64,000 nt of DNA from Sphingobium sp. JS3065 (GCF_026427355.1 NZ_CP102666.1:186001-250000); one strand, 5' to 3'; numbered from the stretch's first letter, positions 26,970-36,993 are shown. Notes: a model not told the origin generated them from the sequence alone. Program-made: numbers and translations.

Positions 26970-27312
26970 AAGTCGGTTTATGAGCCGGTCGACCTGATTG
27001 CGCCTCTGCCCCGCGGGAATTGCCCTGCTCGTGCATCTCATAGCGACGCCCCGGCGTCCCGGAAGCACTCCCACGCAAGTCGCAGAGTTCCTTGCCTTCA
27101 CAAGGGAGCATGTTTGACTCGTCCGGTGCGCGCGTGCAATGAAGTGGCTATGCATTCACGCAGCGATCATGTGCGCTTCCGCTACCAAGGGGGACAGCTT
27201 CTCGCGGGCATCTAGCCCCGGGTTTCGGCGCGTCTTGCTCCGGACTCGGGGCAAATCGACAGACTGCCGCTCGCCGGAAGGCGTGTGACAAATCCTCTCG
27301 AAAGACAATGCC
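26970..27312. other. Gene gap, nothing supported
   Basis: The 343 bases between cfa and rnk hold only shadow frames. The minus-strand frame reaching 27591 is antisense to rnk. I see no motif copy, no clear terminator and no RNA-like structure. Confidence 0.45.
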
Positions 27313-27723
27313 ATGGCTAGAATGCCCAACCGGGGAAGTCCCTCCGTCAATCTCATAGACAGCGAAGCCGAGAGCCTCACCAATCTTGCCCTGGGTGCTG
27401 CGAACAGCATGCCGCAGGTCAGCGAACTGCTGCTGGGCGAAATTGCTCGCGCGCAGACCCATCGCGTCGAGCGGATCCCTCCAGACGTGGTTACCATGCA
27501 CTCCTCGGTCGAATTTATCGACGAGGCGAGCGGTATCGAACGGACTGTCCAGATCGTCTACCCGGCTCAAGCTGACATCGGCGCGGGGCAAATCTCTATC
27601 TTGACCCCTATCGCTGCGGGCTTGATCGGACTTCGCGAGGGCCAGTCCATCAGCTGGCCCGACCGGGAGGGCCGCAAGCGAAGGCTGACCATCGTCAAGG
27701 TTACGCAGCCGACCCGCATTTGA
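27313..27723 (+). CDS. rnk: Rnk-like regulator of nucleoside diphosphate kinase
   Basis: The 136-residue protein has a short N-terminal helical part and a C-terminal GreA/GreB-like domain: VTMHSSVEFIDEASGIERTVQIVYP, then ISILTPIAAGLIGLREGQSISWP, then GRKRRLTIVKVTQP. Rnk binds RNA polymerase through the secondary channel region and influences nucleotide pools. The ATG at 27313 or the second ATG at 27322 could be the start. gdhA begins 31 bases downstream on the same strand, so they may be co-transcribed. Confidence 0.9.
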   Translation: MARMPNRGSPSVNLIDSEAESLTNLALGAANSMPQVSELLLGEIARAQTHRVERIPPDVVTMHSSVEFIDEASGIERTVQIVYPAQADIGAGQISILTPIAAGLIGLREGQSISWPDREGRKRRLTIVKVTQPTRI

Positions 27724-29118
<1,395 letters not shown>

Positions 29119-29253
29119 GGACGCCTGATGCGGCGTAGTGATGGTCACTTTCCAGGCGCGGAGTGACCACCTGCGGCTCTACTGGCCGGCAAGAAGGCAT
29201 ATCAAGGGCAACAGCTGCCTTCCTGGAGCTGGCAGCGTCACGGCCTGTTCTTG

Positions 29254-29637
29254 TCAATATCGCAGAACGGCTTCCCCGGAGCGCGGGTCTGTCAATGCGA
29301 CATTCTCAAGCGCCTGGCTTCGCCACATCATGTCCTGCCGGGCAAGCACGGCGAGTATCAACGTATCCACAACATGGGGTCCGGCCGGATGCGCCGTGCC
29401 GGCGGCAAGGCGGCTCCAGAAATGGACGACAGTTGCGTCTTCCCCGATGGGAGTGAGGTCGATCAGTTCATTTTCCAGCGTCGAATCCCGATAGATTGTC
29501 GCATGAACGGTGCGGTGAAGTTCGATGATGTCGCCCACGCCGCGCACATAGCGGCCAAATCGGTTCACAAAGGTCGCATCTGCACCAAGGGCCTCGACAT
29601 CGTGGTTGTTCCAGGCTGTCTCGAATGCCTTCGGCAT
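29254..29637 (-). CDS. SgcJ/EcaC-type SnoaL-like protein
   Basis: The 127-residue product fits the NTF2/SnoaL-like SgcJ/EcaC family: FETAWNNHDVEALGADATFVNRFGRYVRGVGDI and IYRDSTLENELIDLTPIGEDATVVHFW. The usual N-terminal helix is short because an in-frame stop lies eight codons before the ATG. The family comprises small enzymes and binding proteins of varied roles, so no specific reaction can be given. It lies 35 bases after the ClC gene on the same strand and is probably transcribed with it. Confidence 0.75.
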   Translation of the reverse strand: MPKAFETAWNNHDVEALGADATFVNRFGRYVRGVGDIIELHRTVHATIYRDSTLENELIDLTPIGEDATVVHFWSRLAAGTAHPAGPHVVDTLILAVLARQDMMWRSQALENVALTDPRSGEAVLRY

Positions 29638-29671
29638 GTCCTGAGGTTGTATGGGATCACCTTTTCACCCA

Positions 29672-31450
29672 TCATTTTGCGCCCCCCTTCGCTCCGACAA
29701 AACGGGCACGCCCCAACTCTGCGGCGCGATTTGCGCTGCGTGCCTTCAGGAGATCCTGGCGCGACAGGATGCCAAGAACCCGCCTTGTCCCAGCTTCTAT
29801 GATCGGAATACGCCCCACGCCGGACTCGACAATAAGGTCAGCGACAGCCCCGCTTGGTGTGTCGGGATAAGCGACGGGCTGCGCCGCGTCCGAGGTGGCG
29901 TCGACCAATGGCGTTTGATCCTTTTCCCTGTCGATTTGCCAGCGCAGCGCATCCGAACGCGACACAAGGCCGAGCAGGCGCCCCTGTGCATCTGTGACGG
30001 GATAGCTACGATGGACAGCATCGTTCGAGAAAAACGAAACCGCAGCCTCCACGGTCATGTTGCCGGGCAATGTGGCCGGGTCGGGGGTCATGATCTGGCT
30101 CGCCTGGAGCAGATCAAGGGGGTCGACGGTATATTCCTGCAGAATATGGCGCCCGCGTCGTGCGATCTTCTCCGTGAGGATCGAACGGCGCATCAGCAAA
30201 ACGCTGATGGCATAGGCAGTTCCTGCCGCAGCGATGGTATAGGGTATCGCATCAAAATGGCCTGTGAGCTCAACAGCGAAGATTGCGCCCGTCATCGGCG
30301 CGCGCATGGCGCCACTCATGATCCCGCCCATGCCGATCATGGCCCAGAAACCCGGATCGCCCGGCAGAAACTGCCCCAGCAAGAAACCGGCGGCGCCGCC
30401 AAGGATGAGGAGAGGCGCAAGTACGCCGCCCGACGTTCCCGATCCGAGGGCAACCAGCCAGACGATCGCCTTGACAACGAGAAGTGCCGCGACAACTTTC
30501 AGGGGCAAGGACGCATTGAGGAGAGCCTCGATACTGGCATATCCCGCGCCAAGAACATGCGCGTCGATCAGTCCGCCCAAGCCCACGAAGATCGCGCCTA
30601 TGGCGGGCCACCACATCCAGTGGAATGGCAGGCGATGAAAAAGATCCTCGATGCGGTAGAGCGACGTCGACAATATGGCGGCTTCAAGACCGACAACAAG
30701 GCCCACTCCGACCGACCCGAGCAACGCCCAGCTATCGCCCGGCAGTAGCGTTTCCATCGGGAACATCGGGCCTGACCCGATGAGCAATGGGCGCCATGCG
30801 TACGAAACAAGCGCACCGACCACCACAGGCACGAAGCTGCGCGGCTTCCATTCGAAAAGCAAGACTTCAACCGCAAGCAGGATCGCCGCGAGGGGCGTTC
30901 CGAAAATGGCGGTCATGCCCGCTGCCGCCCCTGCTACGAGCAACGTTTTGCGCTCAGCGGCGCTGAGATGGAAGCATTGCGCGAACAGGGAGCCGATCGC
31001 GCCGCCGGTCATGATAATCGGCCCTTCCGCGCCGAACGGTCCACCGCTACCGATCGAAATGGCCGATGACAGCGGCTTGAGAATGGCCACTTTCAGGGAG
31101 AGGCGGCTTTCGCCAAAGAGGATCGTTTCGATGGCTTCAGGAATACCATGTCCACGGATCTTCTCGGATCCAAAGCGCGCCATCAGGCCGACGATGAGGC
31201 TGCCCACCACCGGTATGATGATCACCATGGCTCCAACTGACGCGTCGGTGATAGCCGCGTGATCGGTAGACAGCCGACCAAACCAGAACAGGTTGGTGGC
31301 AATGGCGATCAGCTTCACGAGCACCCAGGCGCCGATCGCGCCTCCCGATCCAACGACAATCGCCATGCTGGCGAGCATGATCATGCGGCGATCGGCACTA
31401 TGATCGGCGAGTTGGTGAGTCTCGGTAGCGCGTGGAGGTGTAAAGGACAT
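29672..31450 (-). CDS. ClC-family chloride channel/transporter with CBS pair
   Basis: The 592-residue protein has a ClC membrane domain over residues 25-430 with GHGIPEA, then GSGGPFGAEGP (134-143, with the conserved gating glutamate), then GTSGGVLAPLLILGGAAG. Two CBS domains follow at about 445-580 (IMTPDPATLPGNMTV, then YPVTDAQGRLLGLVSRSD, then RIPIIEAGTRRVLGILSRQDLL). The glutamate is typical of the H+/Cl- exchanger branch. It moves Cl- across the inner membrane and may aid acid or osmotic stress. It is divergent from a marR gene across a 79-bp gap that contains a perfect 7-bp palindrome. Confidence 0.94.
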   Translation of the reverse strand: MSFTPPRATETHQLADHSADRRMIMLASMAIVVGSGGAIGAWVLVKLIAIATNLFWFGRLSTDHAAITDASVGAMVIIIPVVGSLIVGLMARFGSEKIRGHGIPEAIETILFGESRLSLKVAILKPLSSAISIGSGGPFGAEGPIIMTGGAIGSLFAQCFHLSAAERKTLLVAGAAAGMTAIFGTPLAAILLAVEVLLFEWKPRSFVPVVVGALVSYAWRPLLIGSGPMFPMETLLPGDSWALLGSVGVGLVVGLEAAILSTSLYRIEDLFHRLPFHWMWWPAIGAIFVGLGGLIDAHVLGAGYASIEALLNASLPLKVVAALLVVKAIVWLVALGSGTSGGVLAPLLILGGAAGFLLGQFLPGDPGFWAMIGMGGIMSGAMRAPMTGAIFAVELTGHFDAIPYTIAAAGTAYAISVLLMRRSILTEKIARRGRHILQEYTVDPLDLLQASQIMTPDPATLPGNMTVEAAVSFFSNDAVHRSYPVTDAQGRLLGLVSRSDALRWQIDREKDQTPLVDATSDAAQPVAYPDTPSGAVADLIVESGVGRIPIIEAGTRRVLGILSRQDLLKARSANRAAELGRARFVGAKGGAK

Positions 31451-31490
31451 GAATTAGGTTTATCCTGGGAAGACGACGCACCACCCGTTA

Positions 31491-31505
31491 TATCGTGTCA
31501 CGATA
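31491..31505. promoter_or_regulatory. Candidate MarR operator palindrome
   Basis: TATCGTG and CACGATA are perfect inverted repeats around one central base, in the 79-bp gap between the divergent ClC and marR genes. MarR regulators bind such short palindromes near their own promoters. The ClC start is 41 bases away and the marR start 25 bases away. Confidence 0.6.
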
Positions 31506-31529
31506 CAGTTCAACCGATGAGGCAAAGGA

Positions 31530-31940
31530 TTGAAAAAGAATCAAGCCCTGGCAGACGCCGACTATGTCGCGCTGGCCTCCTTTCGACACGTCATCCGTCG
31601 CTTCCAGGCATTCAGCCAGCAAAAGGCGGTGGAGGTGGGATTAACCCCTCAACAGCATCAGGCGCTCCTGGCGATCCGGGGCTGCACCGCGGCTGAAGCG
31701 ACGGTGGGCCATGTGGCTGAATGCCTGGTCCTCAAACCACACAGCGCCACCGGGCTGGTTAATCGGCTCGAGGCGCTGCAGCTCATCACACGCGAGGCGT
31801 CGGACCAGGACCGCAGACGTGCGCTCCTACGTTTGACGCCCAAGGCGTTTGCGATGCTCGATGCGCTCTCCGCAGCACATCGCGAGGAGATTCGACGTAT
31901 TCGGCCTTTGTTCGCCGACGTATTCTCTCAACTCAGTTGA
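31530..31940 (+). CDS. MarR-family transcriptional regulator
   Basis: The 136-residue protein has the MarR winged helix: FRHVIRRFQAFSQQKAVEVGLTPQQHQALLAI, then VGHVAECLVLKPHSATGLVNRLEALQLITR, then DRRRALLRLTPKAF. The start is TTG at 31530. It probably represses the divergent ClC gene and itself through the palindrome at 31491. The ligand is unknown. Confidence 0.9.
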   Translation: MKKNQALADADYVALASFRHVIRRFQAFSQQKAVEVGLTPQQHQALLAIRGCTAAEATVGHVAECLVLKPHSATGLVNRLEALQLITREASDQDRRRALLRLTPKAFAMLDALSAAHREEIRRIRPLFADVFSQLS

Positions 31941-31963
31941 GCAGTGAGGCAGAGTTATGCCCG

Positions 31964-32860
31964 TCAATCGAGAATGGTTCGTTCGAGCCAGGCGATCAAC
32001 CCTCCACTTGTCCAATTGCGGTGCGTCACACAGAAATCAGCATCCTCAGAAGAAGCATTTGCGGCTCCGTACGGATTGATGGCGAGCACCGCATCCCGCC
32101 GCCTGAAAGCTCGGCTCCTGATGGTCAGGGAGAGATGGGTGACGTCCGTATGTGCGAACGGTCGAATGCGCGTGATTGTGCATTCCGCGCCGTGAACATC
32201 GAGCGCGCATTGGAGATGCTCAAGGGCTTTGAGCACATCCCGATCGAGTTCTGAGCGAACTGGCAGAAGGCGCCCTACCTTGTATATCGGCACGGCGTCG
32301 ACTGCGGCAACCTCAGCGCGACCGTCCGGCGTAAGTTCGCAGGCGAGCAAAACGAGATAGGGGCCGCCAATATTCGCCGGCAGCGATATCTCTTGGCCAA
32401 CACGAATAGGCATCGTCCGCGGACTGTAAAGTACGCCCGAACGGATCTCATCTGCATGAAGAGCAACGAAGCCTTGTACCGCGCAGCCTTTGCGGGCGCT
32501 TTCAAGGAGCCTTCGGGCAACGTCTCCATTCCTTAATGCCGAGCAGAAAGTCCAGAAATGATGGGAAAGAGGGGCGTCTGCGGCCACATGATAGGCAGAG
32601 GTTGCGTTCCGTAACGCGGCGAAGGCATCAGCAACACTGGGGCTATCGGGCGCGACCCCGGGCGGAGGGAGGATGTTGAAATTCGCGGCCTCGACCAGTT
32701 CCTCCATCAAGAAACGGAGCTGTCCATCGCCGGTGACTGCAGCCTCGCCGTCGATCGGCGGCAGGTTCTCGACGGGTAGAACCTTGAATAACGGAACTGA
32801 GCGCAACCGGATGACACGAGCTCCTCGCAAGGAAGGCGCTTGGACCCATGGGACCCCCAA
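31964..32860 (-). CDS. Conserved hypothetical protein (298 aa)
   Basis: The product contains LPPIDGEAAVTGDGQLRFLMEELVEAANFNILPPP, then DAFAALRNATSAYHVAADAPLSHHFWTFCSALR, then YLVLLACELTPDG and CTITRIRPFAHTDVTHLSLTIRSRAF. It reads as a real soluble protein, but I do not recognise a domain. It lies 14 bases after the HU gene on the same strand, so the pair could form one transcript. It is convergent with marR. The N-terminal ~15 residues may be too long. Confidence 0.6.
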   Translation of the reverse strand: MGVPWVQAPSLRGARVIRLRSVPLFKVLPVENLPPIDGEAAVTGDGQLRFLMEELVEAANFNILPPPGVAPDSPSVADAFAALRNATSAYHVAADAPLSHHFWTFCSALRNGDVARRLLESARKGCAVQGFVALHADEIRSGVLYSPRTMPIRVGQEISLPANIGGPYLVLLACELTPDGRAEVAAVDAVPIYKVGRLLPVRSELDRDVLKALEHLQCALDVHGAECTITRIRPFAHTDVTHLSLTIRSRAFRRRDAVLAINPYGAANASSEDADFCVTHRNWTSGGLIAWLERTILD

Positions 32861-32874
32861 GCGCCGGGTGTCGC

Positions 32875-33150
32875 CTAGCCGTTGAGTTTGTCTTTGACCG
32901 CCTTCGCGGGAGAGAAGGTAAGTTTCTTCGAGGCGGCGATTTTTATGGTCTCGCCGGTCGCTGGATTTCGGCCTTCACGGGCGGATAGCTCCTTCACCTT
33001 GAATTTTCCAAAGCCGCCGAGGCTCACTTCCTCGCCTCTGACAGAGGCTGCGACGATCGCGGCGAACACGATATCCACCGTCTTGCGGGCATCGGCTTTT
33101 GTGGAACCGGTTTCGCTGGCGAGAAGGTCTGCAAGATCACCGTTCGTCAT
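32875..33150 (-). CDS. HU/IHF-family DNA-binding protein
   Basis: The 91-residue protein matches HU: MTNGDLADLLASETGSTKADARKTVDIVFAAI, then SLGGFGKFKVKE, the arm with GRNPATGETIKI, and the end KKLTFSPAKAVKDKLNG. HU bends and compacts DNA and often assists recombinases and replication. Its location beside the tyrosine recombinase and an extended inverted repeat suggests service to that element, though a general nucleoid role is equally possible. Confidence 0.93.
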   Translation of the reverse strand: MTNGDLADLLASETGSTKADARKTVDIVFAAIVAASVRGEEVSLGGFGKFKVKELSAREGRNPATGETIKIAASKKLTFSPAKAVKDKLNG

Positions 33151-33232
33151 ACTGTACCTCTTCTGATGTTCAGGGGCGATCTTGCATAACCTGTCCCGGT
33201 CGCAAGCGCCATGGCGATGGTTCTGTTGCCGT

Positions 33233-33273
33233 CTGTGTCACTTTACCAGAACACCAGTGGTAAAGTGACACAG
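33233..33273. repeat. Perfect 16-bp inverted repeat upstream of winged-helix gene
   Basis: CTGTGTCACTTTACCA (33233-33248) and its exact reverse complement (33258-33273) flank a 9-base spacer. The repeat lies 85 bases after the HU start and 79 bases before the winged-helix gene. It could be an operator or a recombination site. No T-run follows, so it is not a typical terminator. Confidence 0.85.
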
Positions 33274-33351
33274 GCGGCAAAATCGTTCTCCGGTGGGGTG
33301 AAGAGCATTTACCGGATTCCCAAGAGTCTCGCTTTGTGCTTGATTCGTTCC

Positions 33352-33939
33352 ATGATGCAGCAGGATCTCTTTTCATCCGAACCCGTCTCTCCCGTGGGGA
33401 GGGCCGGCCTGCCCGATCTGGTCCGTATCATTGCGGAACATTCCACGCGGCCGCGCTATACCTTCATGGTGCTCGACCTCATTGCGCGGGTTGCCCGCGC
33501 GAACGGGCAGGCGGGTCCGCTGATTTGCGAAGGCGCCGCCCTGATACCGATCCGGGAATGGCTCGCGGCCACCATTGCTCCCAGTGCAGCGCGTCATCAC
33601 CAGCGGCGAACTACCAGGGAAAAAGTCCGCGCTGCCCTTGCGGCCAGCGGCGAGCTGCCAACCGACCCTATTGAGGCTGACCAAATGATTGACGCTCAAG
33701 TCAGCGAACGGATCAGGGAAACGAGTTTAACGGCGATCAGCCGTGCCGTCTCCGAACTGGTGCGCGCCGGTCTCATCAAGCGCCATTATCAGGGATACCG
33801 GGTCGATCATGAAAACCGCGGCGCGCAGCGTCAGGCGGTTTACACCGTGACAGACGACGTTCGAACGGCTCTCCATCCCGGCATCATCGGCAGCGTATCA
33901 TCGAATGTCATTCCGCGGTCCCGGACGGCAGCTTCATGA
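33352..33939 (+). CDS. Winged-helix type DNA-binding protein, unknown
   Basis: From the ATG at 33352 the product is 195 residues: LPDLVRIIAEHSTRPRYTFMVLDLIARVARANG near the start, an Arg-rich HHQRRTTREKVRAALAASGELPTD, and a helix-turn-helix-like region ERIRETSLTAISRAVSELVRAGLIKRHYQGYRV followed by a wing-like stretch. A DNA-binding role is inferred from this shape. Replication-initiator or recombination-accessory functions are possible given HU and recombinase neighbours, but nothing proves it. The frame upstream to 33211 crosses the inverted repeat and is not coding-like. Confidence 0.6.
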   Translation: MMQQDLFSSEPVSPVGRAGLPDLVRIIAEHSTRPRYTFMVLDLIARVARANGQAGPLICEGAALIPIREWLAATIAPSAARHHQRRTTREKVRAALAASGELPTDPIEADQMIDAQVSERIRETSLTAISRAVSELVRAGLIKRHYQGYRVDHENRGAQRQAVYTVTDDVRTALHPGIIGSVSSNVIPRSRTAAS

Positions 33940-34094
33940 CCGCCCGCGAACAAATCATAGGCGCGTTGCTGCGGGAATGCCGCTCCACCACTGGAGCGAA
34001 CGCTGAACTATGGTCGACGGGTAAGTGCAAGCCTGTCTGCGCCTGGGCCAACTCATCCGACCCGCGCTGGGACCGCGGGGACAACATAAAGTGA
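33936..34094 (+). CDS. Small overlapping ORF (52 aa)
   Basis: An ATG overlapping the preceding stop as ATGA opens a 52-residue frame (MTAREQIIGALLRECRSTTGANAEL...). The coupled start and the amphipathic N-terminus are in favour; the short length is against. No family was recognised. Confidence 0.35.
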   Translation: MTAREQIIGALLRECRSTTGANAELWSTGKCKPVCAWANSSDPRWDRGDNIK

Positions 34095-34159
34095 TCGCAT
34101 TCTTGTTGAGACGAGGTGCTGTCTCTGCGCAGGCACGCCCCCTCCCCGCGCGATTTTTT

Positions 34160-34190
34160 TAGTTACCATAATGGGAGATTATGGTAAGTA
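34160..34190. repeat. loxP/dif-like inverted repeat before a tyrosine recombinase
   Basis: Two 13-bp arms, TAGTTACCATAAT (34160-34172) and the inverted ATTATGGTAAGTA (34178-34190), match at 12 of 13 positions, with ten contiguous. They flank the 5-bp spacer GGGAG. The architecture resembles core sites of tyrosine recombinases (two inverted arms and a 5-8 bp crossover). The recombinase gene begins 65 bases downstream. An operator role is the alternative. Confidence 0.7.
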
Positions 34191-34254
34191 TAGGACGCCA
34201 AAACGGCGGGGGAGGGCAAAAATCGTTTACCTCCCCTGAGTAACACACAGGAAG

Positions 34255-35454
34255 GTGATGACCGAGCGCTCCACAACTCCTTATAAGGAAATCATCCTTG
34301 TCCAACCGCAGCGCGCGGGTCTTCCGGCCCGCTCGCACGTCATGGGCGCCGAAGCGGTTGACGCACGTCTGCTTCGTACCATGGGAATGCTCGTTCCCGA
34401 AGGACTGCCGCCGGTCAGCCGTCTTGCCGTCGAAACCGCTCTTGCCGCCATGGCGGAAGCCACGAAGGCGGCGATCGCCGCCGATATCGAATGCTGGCAT
34501 GCCTGGTGCGTCAAAGAAGGCCGGTCGCCCATGCCCGCTGATCCCGAAGATCTTGTACATTATGTGAACGACCTCGATGTCAGGGGGAAAAAGCCTTCGA
34601 CGCTCGCTCGACGGGTTGCAAGCCTTGGTGCGTTGCATCGAGTGCTGGGGCTGGCCCAAAATGCGGCTCCCACCGAGGCAGCAATCGTACGCGCGGCGCT
34701 CAAGGCCATCCGCAGGCGCAGGGGATCGCTGCAGCGGCAGGCGGCACCGTTGCGGCTTGGCAAGGCATTGGATTCCAATGCTCCGGAGGGATTTACCCTT
34801 TCAGCCTTGCTCGACGCCTGTGGCGATGACCTTCAAGGACTGCGGGACGCTGCTCTGCTATCCCTTGGGTACGACGCTGGCCTGCGCGTAAGCGAACTGA
34901 CCCGGGTGGAAGCGAACCATATTGAATCGCAGGAGGACGGTTCAGCGACGTTGTTCATCCCCTTTTCCAAAACAGATCAGGAGCAGGAAGGCGCCTGGGC
35001 TTGGTTGTCAGCCGAGACGGTGCGGCGCGTCCACGCATGGACGAACGCGGGCATGATTGAGGAAGGTCCGATTTTCCGAAGGGTCGGAGTCGACCGCCGA
35101 CGCACGGGAAGAACGGAACGACAGCTCGCATCGGCGGAAAAGACCTATTCGATTGGGCTGACAGCGCTCACTCGACAGGGGGTCAACGCCATTTATCGCC
35201 GCATCGCCATCAGAGCCTATGAGCAAGGTCTGGTGACCCTGCCTTCCGGCAAGCTTGTGGCGGCTGTCCAGGCGCTGTCCACCCATTCGTTACGTGTCGG
35301 TCTGACCCAGGATCTTTTTGCCGCGGGCGAGGACGGGTTGGGAATTGCTCAGGCGCTTCGCTGGAGTTCGCCGACCACCGCTTTGCGCTATGGTAGAAAG
35401 CTTGCTGTACGCAGCAATGTTGCAGCGCGAGTGCTTTCACGCGTTCGACGTTGA
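34255..35454 (+). CDS. Tyrosine-type site-specific recombinase
   Basis: The 399-residue protein has an N-terminal SAM-like arm-binding domain (about 55-165) and a catalytic domain with R211 (YDAGLRVSEL), K239 (IPFSKTD), H344 and R347 (THSLRVG), W370 and nucleophile Y379 (LRYGRK). All catalytic positions are present, so it should be active. It resembles the stand-alone recombinases of sphingomonad plasmids more than phage integrases with att-linked excisionases. The loxP-like repeat 65 bases upstream is a likely substrate or operator. The ATG at 34255 with AGGAAGGTG just upstream is the start. Confidence 0.92.
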   Translation: MMTERSTTPYKEIILVQPQRAGLPARSHVMGAEAVDARLLRTMGMLVPEGLPPVSRLAVETALAAMAEATKAAIAADIECWHAWCVKEGRSPMPADPEDLVHYVNDLDVRGKKPSTLARRVASLGALHRVLGLAQNAAPTEAAIVRAALKAIRRRRGSLQRQAAPLRLGKALDSNAPEGFTLSALLDACGDDLQGLRDAALLSLGYDAGLRVSELTRVEANHIESQEDGSATLFIPFSKTDQEQEGAWAWLSAETVRRVHAWTNAGMIEEGPIFRRVGVDRRRTGRTERQLASAEKTYSIGLTALTRQGVNAIYRRIAIRAYEQGLVTLPSGKLVAAVQALSTHSLRVGLTQDLFAAGEDGLGIAQALRWSSPTTALRYGRKLAVRSNVAARVLSRVRR

Positions 35455-35987
35455 CTGGCTAGATCTGAACAGCCTGTCGCAAGATCGGGCCGGGGTTCAA
35501 GCGCCCTCCAATCCCACTTCGCTCGATGTCCACTACGCCGTTGGGATGTTCTCATTGCAACCTACTTCCCATCTGCAAGGAACATGGTCAGTATCGAGGG
35601 CCATATGCTGGTCACGGACAACATGAACTACAACCCCAGTCAGATCATTAGGCTATATTCGGCCAAGATCGCTTATGAGTGTGGCGTTGAGGTGCCGGAG
35701 AAATCCTGTCATTGCGGCAGGGCAGACATGCGGTCTTGAACGGACTGGCCCGGTATAGCCACCGTCCATCACATGGCAGGGCTTTGGCGGGAACGTCGCC
35801 TCGCCGGCCCCGTTGCGATCGGTGATCGCGTCCCGCTCACTTTGCGGGTACGTCAAGGAAGGCGACACACGGGTAGGCAACCTTGAAGCGGAGGTGGCCG
35901 GATGCGGCATTTCCCGGTCCCTTCGGGTGCACCCGAAGCGTCAGGCGGCGCGATTGAAAGCACCAAATCAAGGCAGAAGAGGACACC
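35455..35987. other. Gene gap with an 18-bp perfect palindrome
   Basis: No convincing gene was found in these 533 bases. A perfect palindrome CTTCGGGTGCACCCGAAG lies at 35921-35938, about 50 bases before the small ORF at 35988. The only longer frames (35653-35910 minus, 35813-36187 plus) have non-domain-like products. Confidence 0.5.
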
Positions 35988-36206
35988 ATGGCCTCCCAGT
36001 CACTTACCCGTTATCGGTCCTGCCCACTCGAGCCGTTTCGCATCGCCAGCCCGTTCCTGTCCATTTACCGGCAAGCAGAATGGGCCTCCAAGAATGTCTA
36101 TCGCGAATTCGACAATGCGCGAGAAGCGTTGGGCAGCGTTATCGCGCCGAGCATCGGTGTCACCCAGAGCGGACGCCCCGGAAATAAGCCGGAGTTCCGG
36201 CACTGA
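35988..36206 (+). CDS. Small hypothetical protein (72 aa)
   Basis: The ATG at 35988 is preceded by GAAGAGGA at 6-13 bases. The product SLTRYRSCPLEPFRIASPFLS, then IYRQAEWASKNVYREFDNAREAL looks like a plausible small soluble protein. No family was recognised. The CBS-domain gene follows 48 bases downstream on the same strand. Confidence 0.45.
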   Translation: MASQSLTRYRSCPLEPFRIASPFLSIYRQAEWASKNVYREFDNAREALGSVIAPSIGVTQSGRPGNKPEFRH

Positions 36207-36254
36207 GCAATGGGAGCCTCCTCCAAGTGCGGCTCCCCTGACGGAGGAAATATC

Positions 36255-36689
36255 ATGAAAGTCAGCGAATGTATGACACAAGATGTCCGGATCGTGGATC
36301 CGGGGGAGACACTGCAGGACGCAGCCCGCACGATGGCGGAGATCGATGCTGGATTCCTGCCGGTCGGCAAGAACGACCGGCTCGTCGGCATCATCACTGA
36401 TCGCGACATCGCGATCCGCGCCGTCGCCACCGGGCGATCTTCAAATGCGAAAATCGGCGACGTGATGAGCCAGGAAGTCAGATATTGCTATGCCGACGAC
36501 ACGGTTGAAGACATTCTTGACAATATGGCACAGCAGCAGCTTCGGCGGCTACCGGTGGTCGACCGCGACAAGCGTCTGGTTGGCATCGTGTCGATCACCG
36601 ATCTCGCCACCAATGGTGAGGCGGCGCACAGCGGCGAAGCGCTGTGCGAGATCGCCCGGCCTAGCGGTCTCCATTCCCAGGCGATCTGA
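36255..36689 (+). CDS. Two-CBS-domain protein
   Basis: The ATG at 36255 follows ACGGAGGAA. The 144-residue product is a tandem CBS pair: MKVSECMTQDVRIVDPGETLQDAARTM, then LVGIITDRDIAIRAVATG, then IGDVMSQEVRYCYADDTVEDIL and LVGIVSITDLA. Stand-alone CBS proteins bind adenine nucleotides and act as sensors. In sphingomonads such genes commonly sit with DUF2267, BON and universal-stress genes. A DUF2267 remnant follows directly and a UspA gene lies 3.7 kb away. Confidence 0.92.
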   Translation: MKVSECMTQDVRIVDPGETLQDAARTMAEIDAGFLPVGKNDRLVGIITDRDIAIRAVATGRSSNAKIGDVMSQEVRYCYADDTVEDILDNMAQQQLRRLPVVDRDKRLVGIVSITDLATNGEAAHSGEALCEIARPSGLHSQAI

Positions 36690-36705
36690 TCGGCGGGAAC
36701 GTGCG

Positions 36706-36912
36706 ATGAGCGCCACGGGTCTCAAGGTCTTCGACAAACCCATCCAAACGACGAACATCTGGCTCGGCGAGAACGAGCGGAGGCTGCCGTTCAAGGGATT
36801 CTCGATTCTTGGTGCCGCTCGCGCAAGTCTGGCCAAATGGCGGCCCGGAAAAGGCCGCCATTCACCACCAGCAAAGAGAGAGAGAGAGACCCGGCCGTCT
36901 TCCACGGCCTGA
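36706..36912 (+). pseudogene. DUF2267 remnant
   Basis: The ATG at 36706 opens a frame whose first ~22 residues (MSATGLKVFDKP, then QTTNIWLGE) match the conserved start of DUF2267 proteins. After that the sequence departs into a basic, low-complexity tail and the body of the domain is absent. It lies directly after the CBS gene, where DUF2267 genes are common. A stem AATGGCGGCC...GGCCGCCATT (36836-36862) and a GA-repeat (from about 36884) mark the break. Confidence 0.65.
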
Positions 36913-36993
36913 TAGCCGGAATGCAATATTAGAGGCGAATTGAAGCTTTCGCGCTTTTTCCGACTGGCTCTGGTATTTGCGGCATCCTAGAGA

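Noticed and set aside
29651..30748. 365-residue plus-strand ORF
   Set aside because: Antisense to the ClC transporter; long open antisense frames are common at this GC content.
36836..36862. Rho-independent terminator at the AATGGCGGCC hairpin
   Set aside because: The stem is perfect but followed by CACCACC instead of a T-run, so termination is doubtful.
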